The notes beneath the pieces are model-generated. The model was not told the origin of the DNA and did no database searches. It saw nothing but the letters and a program-made list of their open reading frames with translations. Positions 45,641 to 54,086 of a stretch of DNA of 64,000 bases are shown one piece after another. A program made the position numbers and the translations under genes. The DNA is from Nodularia sp034931045 (GTDB lineage: Bacteria > Cyanobacteriota > Cyanobacteriia > Cyanobacteriales > Nostocaceae), in the NCBI RefSeq assembly GCF_034931045.1, contig NZ_JAYGHH010000017.1, positions 19,499 through 83,498 on the forward strand, in the 5' to 3' direction. The number at the start of each line of letters is the position of its first letter. Within the stretch, counting starts at the first letter, position 1.

Positions 45641-47539
45641 CTATTGCTTTTGTTGTCGCCTTTGGGCAATTTCTTTACTAGAAATCATACTTTTAACTCC
45701 CTCTACATCTGTCATCATCAAGACTGCTCCTTCCATTCCTGTCCCAAACAAAGAAGTAATGGCCAGATAACATTTTATTTGTCTCCCCCGGCGGTTGGTA
45801 GCATCTAAAATCATTTCTTGGAACTGCTGCTTTCCCGATAAGGATTCCCGGATAGGCGATCGCAGTTGCTCTAGGGGCAGACCCACATCTAAACTAAATA
45901 AGGATTTTCCTAATACTTCATCTGTTCTTAATCCCCATAAATCTTCCACCATATGATTCCAAACTAAAATATTAAAATTATTATCAATCACTACGATTCC
46001 CGTTTGCAGACTTTTGAGAATGCACACCAAAAAAAGATTAGTGCGGTTGAGTTCTGTGGTGCGTTCGCTCAGTTCGTTATTAATTGTTTGTAATTCTTCA
46101 TTGGTAGATTGTAGTTCTTCGTTCATTGTCTCTAATTCTTCATTAGTAGACTGGAGTTCTTCATTAGTAGTTTCTAGTTCTTCATTAGTAGACTGGAGTT
46201 CTTCATTAGTAGTTTCTAATTCTTCATTAGTAGATTGGAGTTCCTCATTAGTAGTTTCCAAATCTTGTCGAGAGCGTTGCAACGCTTCTTGAAGTTGAAT
46301 AAAACGAGTGACATCATGAAAAAAGATACTTACACCTAAAAGGGAATTATCAACATCTTCTAAAGGTGTAATTCGCACATCTAAATATTGCATTTCTGCA
46401 TTGGACAAATAGCGCTCGACATTTGTCAAAGTAATAGTACGACGTTCCGTATAAGCTCGTTCGATCAGCGATCGCAATTCTATTGGTCGGTAGGAAAGTT
46501 CTAAATCCTGAAAAGGACGAGCTAAATCCTTGGGTGAAAGACCGAATAAAGTGCGAGCCTGAGCGTTCGTTAGCACTAGTGTACCACTTCTATCTACTAC
46601 TATTTGGGCAATGGATGCCGAATCGAAAGCCATCTCTCGCAGGCGCATATACCGAGACAATCCGTTGTTAGATTCTTCCTCCACTGTATTAGCCATCACT
46701 AGGAGGCGATCGCGTAAATTTGCTACTGATATTTTGCTAAATATACGATTTTTTAAGTCCACGGGGGTGAATAAATTGGAATGTACTAACAGCATTTCTG
46801 CCTTTCCCAGAAATAAATACCCAGTATCATTGAGAGCAAAATGAAACCGAGCCATAATTCGCCCTTGAGTCTCAGAATTAAAATACATCATTGTATTGCG
46901 ACATACCAGCAAATCTAAACGCGAAATTGGTGCATCTTGGAGCAAATCATGACGACCAAAAATCACCGAACGGCGTAAATCTTGGCGAAAAACATAGTTA
47001 TTTCCTGTAATTTCAAAATATTTGTCTTTCAGTTCTGGTGGTATTACCTGGACATCCTTCGCTGAATACACAGCTTGGCGAGCTTGATTGAGGGCTTCTT
47101 CATCTACATCTGTGGCATAAATTTTTACCCGTTGGCGAAATTCTTCTGCTCCCAAAATTTCCGCCGTCAACATGGCCAAGGTGTAAGCCTCTTCTCCAGA
47201 GGCACAACCTGCACTCCAAATCCGAATTTGTTCAGAGTTATTTTTATGTGCCACGATCTTTGGTAACACTTGCTCTGCTAAATATTCCCAGGCTAAGACA
47301 TCTCGAAAAAAAGCAGTGACATTAATCAGAATTGTGTTAAACAGTTGATTAAATTCGTCTGGATAAACTTCTAAGTAATCTAAGTAGTTCTCAAAGTCTT
47401 CAATGTTTAAAGATTGCATTCGTTTGCGTACCCGACGCATCAAAGTTGAACGCTTATAGCCTGTAAAATCAAAGCCCCGGCTTTGTCTCAAATAAATAAG
47501 TAATTTTTCAAACTCAGGATTATTTTCTGGGGAAGTCAT
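45641..47539 (-). CDS. CheR-type methyltransferase with PAS domains
   Basis: The protein is about 632 aa from the ATG at 47539; an ATG at 47596 would add 19 residues. The CheR part (about 1-270) has FDFTGYKRSTLMRRVRKRM, the SAM motif IRIWSAGCASGEEAYTLAML, and LDLLVCRNTMMYF. A PAS domain follows. Then comes a striking coiled coil of repeated TNEELQS/TNEELET heptads (about residues 425-485), and a second PAS domain at the C-terminus. Stand-alone CheB-CheR-PAS-kinase sets occur in cyanobacterial non-chemotaxis pathways, where the methylation targets are not known. It lies about 60 bp downstream of the cheB-like gene. Confidence 0.9.
   Translation of the reverse strand: MTSPENNPEFEKLLIYLRQSRGFDFTGYKRSTLMRRVRKRMQSLNIEDFENYLDYLEVYPDEFNQLFNTILINVTAFFRDVLAWEYLAEQVLPKIVAHKNNSEQIRIWSAGCASGEEAYTLAMLTAEILGAEEFRQRVKIYATDVDEEALNQARQAVYSAKDVQVIPPELKDKYFEITGNNYVFRQDLRRSVIFGRHDLLQDAPISRLDLLVCRNTMMYFNSETQGRIMARFHFALNDTGYLFLGKAEMLLVHSNLFTPVDLKNRIFSKISVANLRDRLLVMANTVEEESNNGLSRYMRLREMAFDSASIAQIVVDRSGTLVLTNAQARTLFGLSPKDLARPFQDLELSYRPIELRSLIERAYTERRTITLTNVERYLSNAEMQYLDVRITPLEDVDNSLLGVSIFFHDVTRFIQLQEALQRSRQDLETTNEELQSTNEELETTNEELQSTNEELETTNEELQSTNEELETMNEELQSTNEELQTINNELSERTTELNRTNLFLVCILKSLQTGIVVIDNNFNILVWNHMVEDLWGLRTDEVLGKSLFSLDVGLPLEQLRSPIRESLSGKQQFQEMILDATNRRGRQIKCYLAITSLFGTGMEGAVLMMTDVEGVKSMISSKEIAQRRQQKQ
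46080..46262. repeat. In-gene tandem repeats of 42 bp (and 21-bp half-units)
   Basis: The coding strand repeats the units ACTAATGAAGAACTCCAGTC and ACTAATGAAGAATTAGAAAC about four times in alternation, with few changes. The repeats encode the TNEELQS/TNEELET coiled coil. Their near-identity suggests recent expansion or slippage and makes coiled-coil length changeable. Confidence 0.85.
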
Positions 47540-47656
47540 AAATAGATAATGGGGATTAGCTGACCGTGAGCGTAGCTGAACAGGAATGGAAAACAAGCGG
47601 ATATGAGGACAATTTTTGCCCCCATAGCTTCTGTTTGTTTTTTCATAAGTAATGTT

Positions 47657-48294
47657 TTATCCCATAACTAAAGCTACTAAGGTTGTTGATATTTGATCCA
47701 AAGGTAAAATAAAATCTACATTACCAGTATTAATTGTGGCATTAGGCATTCCAGGAAACTCGCTGCTTTTTTCATCTTGAGCAATGATAATACCGCCCAT
47801 TTGATGAATAGCCTCTACCCCCGTCGCCCCATCCCTACCCGTTCCAGTCAGGACAATAGCGATCGCCCGGTCTTTGTAACTGGCTGCAACCGATGCAAAT
47901 AACAAATCAGCTGAGGGGCGGACAAAATGTATTTTTTTTGACTGGGATAAAGACAGTGTGCCATTGCTGTTCACCAATAAATGATAATCAGGTAACGCAA
48001 TGTAAACTTTTCCTGGCGCGAGACAATCTCCCTCTTGTGCCTGCTTGACTTCTAAGGCAGTGCGCCGTGCTAGAATCTCTGACATAAATGAACGATGCTG
48101 AGGAGNNNNNNNNNNNNNNNNNNNNNNNNNTGTTGCACCACAGCGATCGCGGCGGTAAAATCTTTTGGTAATGTTGATAGTAATTGAGTTAGGGCAGTCA
48201 ACCCACCAGCCGAAGATGCTATGGCAACAATATCGAAGTTAGCATCAGCAAAGCGTGGTGGATGATCATTAATATTTTCGGCCTTCTGTATCAT
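47657..48294 (-). CDS. CheB-type methylesterase (interrupted by N run)
   Basis: This is a stand-alone CheB catalytic domain without a receiver. The first part has IVAIASSAGGLTAL (nucleophile Ser) and AAIAVVQ followed by the start of a His codon. After 25 N (48106-48130) the sequence continues PQHRSFMSEILARR, QEGDCLAPGKVYIAL and LTGTGRDGATG (catalytic Asp). The family motif VVQHLSPxHRS needs only about 5 missing bases. 25 N instead gives the apparent frame change (20 excess, 2 modulo 3), so the gene is probably intact in the organism. It heads the CheB-CheR-hybrid kinase operon. Confidence 0.82.
48106..48130. other. Assembly gap (25 N) inside the cheB-like gene
   Basis: Flanking codons on the minus strand are GTG CAA CA before the gap and CT CCT CAG CAT CGT after it. 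They fit a reading VVQ-H-L-S-PQHR with about 5 unresolved bases. Confidence 0.6.
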
Positions 48295-48401
48295 ATTTTA
48301 TTGGCCGATAGGGATTTTTATCAGTTTTTTGACTTTTGACTTCCACCTTCACGGCGGTGCTAAGGGTGGGGTTGTACCTTCAAATTAAAGATATAAAAAC
48401 T

Positions 48402-48890
48402 TTAACGCTTTTTCAACTTTTTGAGCTTAGGAATCGGACGCATTGCTTCCCTACCCAGAATAAACATTCCTGTTACACCCAAGCTCACAAACCAAACATA
48501 TTCATACCAATATTGGCGAATTTGGTCAACGGTATTGAGCGCTGGATGCAAAGAGTTTAAATAAAGCAACAGCACCAGTATCATTAATGCTCCAAAACCC
48601 ACAAAGCTTAAACCAATACAAATCCGTGCTGGACGTAATTCAAAATCGTTAATTTGCTCTAGATTAATTTCTGCCAGTTCCGGCAACAACTGATCAGCCA
48701 CAGTGGAAGCTACCTGCAACTTCTGGCTGAGTTTTGGCGGTAATATAGGCGTTAATATCGCCACAGTAGGGCGACGTAACGCAGCCTCGGTGTATCGCAG
48801 TAATTCCAGTGGCTGGCGAGTATGACTTGGTTGAGCAAATTCTATATTTTTTGCAGCAGTCGAAGTGGTGGCGTTACCTTCAAAATCCAT
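48402..48890 (-). CDS. Hypothetical membrane protein with two C-terminal transmembrane helices
   Basis: I do not recognise this family. The protein is about 162 aa from the ATG at 48890 (MDFEGNATT). An ATG at 48920 would add 10 residues, mostly hydrophobic. The N-terminal 90 residues are soluble and contain LRYTEAALRRPTVAIL. Two helices follow (about 95-120 and 135-155), and a very basic tail KLKKLKKR points to a cytosolic C-terminus. It sits between the cheB-like and the aminotransferase genes on the same strand but with long gaps, so it is probably transcribed alone. Confidence 0.6.
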   Translation of the reverse strand: MDFEGNATTSTAAKNIEFAQPSHTRQPLELLRYTEAALRRPTVAILTPILPPKLSQKLQVASTVADQLLPELAEINLEQINDFELRPARICIGLSFVGFGALMILVLLLYLNSLHPALNTVDQIRQYWYEYVWFVSLGVTGMFILGREAMRPIPKLKKLKKR

Positions 48891-49024
48891 AGCACACCAG
48901 AAAATAAATAGAGTATTCATAGCCTAGCGAATCAGTTAGCCCTCCTGCAAATGCCAAAAGGTAAACGTTTATCAAGATTTATGCTGGAGGACTTAACCTA
49001 ATTATGTTTCTTGACAGATAACTG

Positions 49025-50260
49025 TTAACCGAAGACCCGTTCAAAAGTTGCAATTAAGCGGTCAACTTCCTCAAGGGTGTTGTAATGTACCATACTGACA
49101 CGGATAATCCCACCTTGAGGGGCTAATCCCAAATATTCAATGAGACGTTTAGCATAAAAATCGCCGTAGCGAATGCCAATATAATCAGGGTCAACTTGAG
49201 GGGGAATGGTTGAACTATGAATGCCGTCCACTGCAAAGGATATAGTCGGGACACGCAATTGACGATGCGCCGTTGATTTACCAATTACACGAATTTTCGG
49301 CTGACTATTGAGGTATTGTAGTAGGCGATCGCTCAACTTTTCTTCATGTACACTAATCAAATCAAAGACCTGCTCCATTTGACTTCTGAGTTCAACAGCA
49401 GTTTGATCACCATAGTGGAGTTGTGCTAATTCACTTAAATAATCACATAAACCTAACATCCCATAAGTTAATTCAAAATTCAGATTTCCCAACTGAAATT
49501 TATAAGGAATATCAGACTCCGCAATAAAATAATGATTGAGTCCCGGTATTCTTAATAAATGTGCTTCTTTGCCATAAAGTAAAGCACAGTGAGAACCGTA
49601 AACTTTATAACAACTCAGAACATAAAAATCCACATCTAAATCCTGAACATCAATTAATCTATGTGGGGCATAAGCCACGCCATCCACACAAACCATCGCC
49701 CCCCGTTCATGAATAAATGCCGTAATTTCTTTAATCGGGTTAATAGTTCCCAAAATATTAGAAGCATGAGTCAAAGCAACTAATTTTGTGCGTGGACTCA
49801 TTAATAATTCTAAATCCTCTAAATGCAGTTCTAAAGTATCTGGGCGAATTGACCAAATTTTAATCTTAATTCCTTGCTTTTCCAGCGCTACCCAAGCTCC
49901 AATATTAGCTTCATGGTCGCAATTAGTCACAATCACTTCATCCCCTGGTGTAAAAGTTTGACTCAAACACAGAGACAGTATCTTCAACATCATGGTAGTG
50001 GATGATCCCATAACCACTTCATTTGGTGATTTGGCATTAATCAAAGTTGCCATGCCCCTATTAGCCAAAGCTACCCTTTCCCCAGCTATTTGAGAAACTG
50101 CATAAGAAGCTCCTAATTGGACATCAGTAGTTAAAAGAAATTCACTAATTCTATCTACTACTTTTTTCAAAGTTTGTGATCCACCAGCATTATCAAAAAA
50201 TGTCCAATTTCCGGCCAGTGCTGGAAAATATGGACGAACTTTGTCAATATTCAAGAACAT
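49025..50260 (-). CDS. Cysteine desulfurase-like aminotransferase class V protein
   Basis: This 411-aa PLP-dependent enzyme of the cysteine desulfurase-like branch has GGSQTLKKVVDRI near the start and HASNILGTINPIKEI. It carries the PLP-pocket Asp in MVCVDGVAYAPHRLIDV and the Schiff-base Lys in LSCYKVYGSH. Unlike NifS/SufS, no obvious catalytic Cys loop is visible near the C-terminus (RVPTISFAVDG then GIRYGDFYAKRL). It may therefore be a lyase or transaminase rather than a desulfurase. The substrate is unknown. It is monocistronic. Confidence 0.82.
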   Translation of the reverse strand: MFLNIDKVRPYFPALAGNWTFFDNAGGSQTLKKVVDRISEFLLTTDVQLGASYAVSQIAGERVALANRGMATLINAKSPNEVVMGSSTTMMLKILSLCLSQTFTPGDEVIVTNCDHEANIGAWVALEKQGIKIKIWSIRPDTLELHLEDLELLMSPRTKLVALTHASNILGTINPIKEITAFIHERGAMVCVDGVAYAPHRLIDVQDLDVDFYVLSCYKVYGSHCALLYGKEAHLLRIPGLNHYFIAESDIPYKFQLGNLNFELTYGMLGLCDYLSELAQLHYGDQTAVELRSQMEQVFDLISVHEEKLSDRLLQYLNSQPKIRVIGKSTAHRQLRVPTISFAVDGIHSSTIPPQVDPDYIGIRYGDFYAKRLIEYLGLAPQGGIIRVSMVHYNTLEEVDRLIATFERVFG

Positions 50261-50280
50261 ATAGGACTCCTATGTGAATT

Positions 50281-50410
50281 TTGATAACTTGTATGGCGTA
50301 AGCAATACAAAACGACCTATATCTTGATTTCTTCTTCCCTGTTCCCTACCTCTACTAGTAAATATGGCTAGGCCAAGCAAGCTACAGAAACCAAACCGGA
50401 TTCCTATAGT
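50281..50410. repeat. Dispersed repeat element, inverted relative to 15779-15872
   Basis: GGCGTAAGCAATACAAAACG, then TCTTCTTCCCTGTTCCCTACC, then AACCGGATTCCTATAG share long stretches with 15779-15872 on the opposite strand and with 61780-61860. It lies in the 258-bp gap upstream of the aminotransferase gene. Confidence 0.6.
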
Positions 50411-50518
50411 TTAATTGTTATATAATGAGCTAGTACCGCAGGGTGGAAGTCAAAAATCAAAAGTTAAAAAGCGATTATTCTTTAAGCATTTCGTTAACTG
50501 GGATTGGTAGATTTATTT

Positions 50519-50614
50519 ATGATGAACCCAGAATATTTTATGTATCTTGCACTAGAGGAAGCTAAAAAAGGAGATGCGCCTTATGGTGCAGTTTTTGCAC
50601 AAAACTTTTGGTAA
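50519..50614 (+). pseudogene. N-terminal fragment of a nucleoside deaminase, disrupted
   Basis: The frame MMNPEYFMYLALEEAKKGDAPYGAV is the typical start of cytidine/guanine/tRNA-adenosine deaminase-family proteins (the PYGAV/PFGAV motif before the zinc site). It then runs into foreign sequence and stops after 31 residues. The zinc-binding HAE and PCxxC motifs are absent. The break coincides with an IS630-type transposase fragment on the other strand. Confidence 0.7.
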
Positions 50615-50714
50615 CACCAAATCTAGAAGCAACTTTTCTAAATGAGGTGTTACCTTGCTCATAAACATTAACTATTTTTTCTCGGAAGTCGATGGAATAA
50701 GCTCTCATTTTATC
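50600..50714 (-). mobile_element. IS630-family transposase N-terminal fragment
   Basis: Reading left from about 50710 on the minus strand, MRAYSIDFREKIVNVYEQG and then FRKVASRFGVTKSFVQKL are the N-terminal helix-turn-helix of IS630-type transposases. The frame runs into the deaminase sequence near 50600 and ends at 50562, so only about 38 residues survive. An N run (50715-50739) hides the other boundary. Confidence 0.7.
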
Positions 50715-50739
50715 NNNNNNNNNNNNNNNNNNNNNNNNN
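50715..50739. other. Assembly gap (25 N)
   Basis: The gap lies at the edge of the IS630 fragment. The sequence to its right (50740-50797) may hold degenerate deaminase sequence but I cannot show that. Confidence 0.9.
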
Positions 50740-50797
50740 GATGCACTGACTTCATTGTTACTCATTTAGCTGCAATCTGCTGTAAATGCCGATTAGC

Positions 50798-51196
50798 TTA
50801 GTGCCTACTTTTTTTTGCTGTCACTTCTATCTCAATCCGCATTCTAGTATCTGAAAGTCCAGCAACAATCATTGTTGCTGCTGGTCTGACATCTCCTAAA
50901 TATCTACGAATTACTGGCCAGCAAATTTCAAAGTCTTCTCGAATAGGTAAAAAGTAACGTACTCGCACTATATCCTGCATTATCAGTCCTGCCTCTATTA
51001 AGGCCGCATTAATGTTTTGAAAACACTGCTCTGTTTGTTGTACAACATCATCAGATATGGTCATCGTACTGTAATTAAAACCCGTGGTACCAGAAACAAA
51101 AACCCAGTCTCCATCAACAACGGCTCTGGAATAACCAATTTCTTGCTCGAAGATAGAACCAGAAGATATAAATTGACGACTCATTAATTGCGGCAT
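50798..51196 (-). CDS. RidA/YjgF-family protein
   Basis: The 132-aa protein of the Rid superfamily contains YSRAVVDGDWVFVSGTTGFNY, then QNINAALIEAGLIMQDIVRVRYFL, and ends RPAATMIVAGLSDTRMRIEIEVTA. The Arg-Pro-Ala motif and late Glu are conserved positions of the trimeric Rid active site. Classical RidA hydrolyses reactive enamine/imine intermediates, but this member diverges (MRIEIEVTA), so it may belong to a Rid2-7 subgroup. It stands next to the broken deaminase gene, perhaps a former functional pair. Confidence 0.88.
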   Translation of the reverse strand: MPQLMSRQFISSGSIFEQEIGYSRAVVDGDWVFVSGTTGFNYSTMTISDDVVQQTEQCFQNINAALIEAGLIMQDIVRVRYFLPIREDFEICWPVIRRYLGDVRPAATMIVAGLSDTRMRIEIEVTAKKSRH

Positions 51197-51316
51197 CTCC
51201 TTCCAAATCTATTTACAATTAAACCACTACCTGTTGTGACCTGCAATTATAAACGCCCAAGCCTGTAATCATCTATAATTGCAAATAATCCTGCTGAAAT
51301 TCTGCCTTCAATTTTG

Positions 51317-51988
51317 TTAATTTTTTGAACTATTTTGCTGTAAATAACTTAAAAATGTGTTAGCTATAATAGCTGCTTGTGTGCGATCGCGCAAATTCAA
51401 CCTGTTTAAAATATTTGTGACATGATTTTTAACAGTCCCCTCTGATATATAAAGTTGTTGGGCAATTTCTCGGTTATTAGCACCTATAGCAATTAACCGC
51501 AGAACCTCTTTTTCTCTGGGAGTAAGTTCTGCCAAACTAGAAGGTACTGGCGGTAACTCAGTTGATGTCAGCGTGGAAAATTGAGTCACAAGTTTTTTGA
51601 TGATTCCAGGGCCTAGTTGTGTATATCCCTTATGAACTGCGCGAATAGCTACAGCCAACTCTTCTGATGGTGTATCTTTGAGCAAATAACCCATTGCCCC
51701 ATTCTCTAAAGCTGCTTTGACATACTGATCATCATCAAAAGTTGTTAAAACTAAAATTTTCATTCCTGCACAACGTTTTTGAATTTCTCGCGTAGCTGCA
51801 ACTCCATCCATGATTGGCATTCTGATATCCATGAGAATGACATCAGGTTGTAGTTGTTCACTCAACTTAATTGCTTGTTCGCCATTTTCTGCCTCACCAA
51901 TTATTTCTAAATCTGCTTCTAGTTCTAATAATGCTTTTAATCCTTGACGAATTAAGTTTTGGTCATCTACTAATAAAACTGTAATCAT
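51317..51988 (-). CDS. NarL/LuxR-family response regulator
   Basis: The 223-aa protein has a receiver with Asp54 (VILMDIRMPIMDG) and the conserved LKDTPSEEL. A LuxR-type helix-turn-helix lies at about 153-205 (LTPREKEVLRLIAIGANNREIAQQLYISEGTVKNH in two stretches). The gene overlaps the upstream histidine kinase by 4 bp (ATGA), so the two are translationally coupled. Target genes are unknown. The divergent Spy-like periplasmic gene at 53528, on the far side of the kinase, is a reasonable candidate. Confidence 0.94.
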   Translation of the reverse strand: MITVLLVDDQNLIRQGLKALLELEADLEIIGEAENGEQAIKLSEQLQPDVILMDIRMPIMDGVAATREIQKRCAGMKILVLTTFDDDQYVKAALENGAMGYLLKDTPSEELAVAIRAVHKGYTQLGPGIIKKLVTQFSTLTSTELPPVPSSLAELTPREKEVLRLIAIGANNREIAQQLYISEGTVKNHVTNILNRLNLRDRTQAAIIANTFLSYLQQNSSKN

Positions 51989-53193
51989 CTAATTAAACTC
52001 AATAAGGGAATATCAACTATAATTTGGCAACCAGAACCAGGATGACTATTAATTTGAAATTCGCCTCCTAGTGCTAAGGTGCGATCGCGCATACTTTGTA
52101 GTCCAAAACCAGTGGTATTTTGCATGATATCAAAACCTTTGCCATTATCTTGAATTGTTAAGCGGAAACTTCCTTTAGTTGTGGTAATTTCTAGTTTAAC
52201 TTCTGATGCTTCTGCATATTTAGAAATATTTGTCAAAGTTTCTTGAATAATTCGGTAAATAGAGATAATAACGTCAGATGCTAGAGAATATTCTAGATGA
52301 ATTAAGCAAAGGGTTGAAATGCCATTGATTCGCTGAAAATCTTGTAAGAGAATAGCGATCGCTTGTTCTAAAGTCTGGTCTTGCAAGGGATTCTGCCGCA
52401 TAGTAGAAACAGAATGGCGCACATCATTGAGCGATTTAGAACCCAGTTCTTTAGCCCTAGCTAAAAATGTTTGAGCTTTAGCTGGGTGAGATTGCCATAA
52501 TTTTAAAGCCGTTTCTAATTGCAAATTTAAGGCTGTTAAAGAGTGTCCTAATGAATCATGTATTTCCCTAGCAATCCGATTTCTTTCTTCCAAAGTCGCT
52601 TGATTTTCAATTTTTAAAGCATATTGCCGGAGTTTTTCGTTAGCAATAGCTAGTTTTTCTCTACTTTGGCGTTCAGATATGACTGTATTCATCAACAATA
52701 AAATAAAAATTAAACTTAAGCCAAATATTAGCGCCAAACTGAGAGGAAAAAACCGGAAGCGCTCTTGTGCCTGGGGTGGTAATGGTGGTTTAGGAAAGCG
52801 GTATTGTAGTGTTATTAAAAATAAACTAAAGGATATAATTGTAACTAATAAACGTCCAGGCAATTTAAATATGAGACAACTGCGAGTTACCAAAATTATG
52901 TAAAGAAAAGGAAATAATCGCGCAATTCTTCCCCCAAAGAATCCCGTTGTGGCAATCAAAAGAATTTCAGTTGCCGTATACACAATTTTAGTTAAGTAGT
53001 TTGTAGTAGGTAATCTTAATCCCATTAAACCAAAAATAATTAAACTTAAAATAGTCAGTTCAGGAAACTTAGTCATAAATCGCGGTGAAGGAGATGGTAA
53101 GGCAGCTGTAAAAACCGCGATCGCTAATAATGCCCACTCCAAATACAGTAAAAATCGAAAAGGATGATTGTTAAATTGAATAGAACGACTCAT
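51985..53193 (-). CDS. Membrane sensor histidine kinase (HisKA_3, DesK/LiaS type)
   Basis: The protein is about 402 aa from the ATG at 53193 (MSRSIQFNN); an ATG at 53247 would add 18 residues. Five or six hydrophobic segments fill the first 175 residues with almost no periplasmic loop, so it probably senses the membrane itself. A coiled coil leads to ERNRIAREIHDSLGHSL, the HisKA_3 box with the phospho-acceptor His. The HATPase has NISKYAEASEV, DNGKGF and GFGLQSMRDR. It pairs with the overlapping NarL-type regulator. Proximity to a Spy-like protein suggests envelope stress sensing (inference). Confidence 0.9.
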   Translation of the reverse strand: MSRSIQFNNHPFRFLLYLEWALLAIAVFTAALPSPSPRFMTKFPELTILSLIIFGLMGLRLPTTNYLTKIVYTATEILLIATTGFFGGRIARLFPFLYIILVTRSCLIFKLPGRLLVTIISFSLFLITLQYRFPKPPLPPQAQERFRFFPLSLALIFGLSLIFILLLMNTVISERQSREKLAIANEKLRQYALKIENQATLEERNRIAREIHDSLGHSLTALNLQLETALKLWQSHPAKAQTFLARAKELGSKSLNDVRHSVSTMRQNPLQDQTLEQAIAILLQDFQRINGISTLCLIHLEYSLASDVIISIYRIIQETLTNISKYAEASEVKLEITTTKGSFRLTIQDNGKGFDIMQNTTGFGLQSMRDRTLALGGEFQINSHPGSGCQIIVDIPLLSLIR

Positions 53194-53527
53194 AAAATTT
53201 AAAGTTGTGATTTTATTGGGATAATAATACCGCAGGGCAAAAGTCAAAATTCAAAAAGCTGATGCTGTAGGCTTTTCGTTACATTAAAATGGTAGCTTTA
53301 TTTACACAGTACTGTACTAAAAATTTTGGAGAATATTCAATTTAATCAACCAAAGTTATTTTCTATCTTGAGATTAATTTATATTTATATGTAATTACTA
53401 ATCACAATTTTTGGTAATGAGCCGTGACTAAAGTCATGGTTGTAATCGTGACTTTATCCTCATGTCACTGTAATTAGAGATTTCCTATGATAGTGACATC
53501 CAATCAGGAAACTACACGAAAACCGCT

Positions 53528-54016
53528 ATGAAACTCAAGTCATTATCATTGTTAGCTGGAGCGATCGCCTTAACTTTAACAGCAATACCTTTTGCTGTTC
53601 AAGCACAACTGAGATCATCTTCGCCGCTACAAATAGCACAAATGCCCGAAAAAGGAAAAGGTGAAAGGGGTCCTTGGCAACGCTTAAATTTAACAGAAGC
53701 CCAAAAAGCTCAAATGCAAACAATTAAAAACAATACTCAAACTCAAATAGAGGCAATTCTCACCCCAGAACAAAAAGCGACATTAGCAGAAGCAAAAAAA
53801 GCCCGCCAAGAGCAACGACAAGCGGGACAAGGGCAACGTCCCCAGAAGGGTTGGGCTAACTTAAATCTGACTGAACAACAAAAAACCCAAATGCGCCAAA
53901 TCCGGGAATCATCGAAAGAACAAATGTTAGCAATCCTTACCCCCGAACAACGCCAACAAATGGAGGAAATGCGGCGAAATATGCGCGCGCGCCGTCAGCA
54001 AAGTAACTCTCAATAA
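53528..54016 (+). CDS. Spy/CpxP-like periplasmic LTxxQ-motif protein
   Basis: The 162-aa protein has a signal peptide (about residues 1-27, cleavage after VQA). The mature protein is very rich in Gln, Lys, Arg and Glu, with two repeats of the pattern LNLTEAQKAQMQTI...ILTPEQKATL and LNLTEQQKTQMRQI...ILTPEQRQQM. LTxxQ repeats typify Spy/CpxP, periplasmic helical-cradle chaperones induced by envelope stress. It is divergent from the membrane-sensing two-component pair, which suggests that pair as regulator. The two repeats align closely and show internal duplication. Confidence 0.82.
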   Translation: MKLKSLSLLAGAIALTLTAIPFAVQAQLRSSSPLQIAQMPEKGKGERGPWQRLNLTEAQKAQMQTIKNNTQTQIEAILTPEQKATLAEAKKARQEQRQAGQGQRPQKGWANLNLTEQQKTQMRQIRESSKEQMLAILTPEQRQQMEEMRRNMRARRQQSNSQ

Positions 54017-54086
54017 TCTCAACCATTCTTAAAATACACAATAAATTTGGGGTGGGCAAAACTGCCCATCTCATCTCAAAAAACCT

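Noticed and set aside
46014..46292. Plus-strand Ser-rich open frame
   Set aside because: It is the antisense shadow of the TNEELQS repeats in the CheR-like gene.
50740..50797. C-terminal remnant of the broken deaminase
   Set aside because: A frame reading DFIVTHLAAI vaguely recalls a degenerate zinc motif, but the match is too weak and is next to an N gap.
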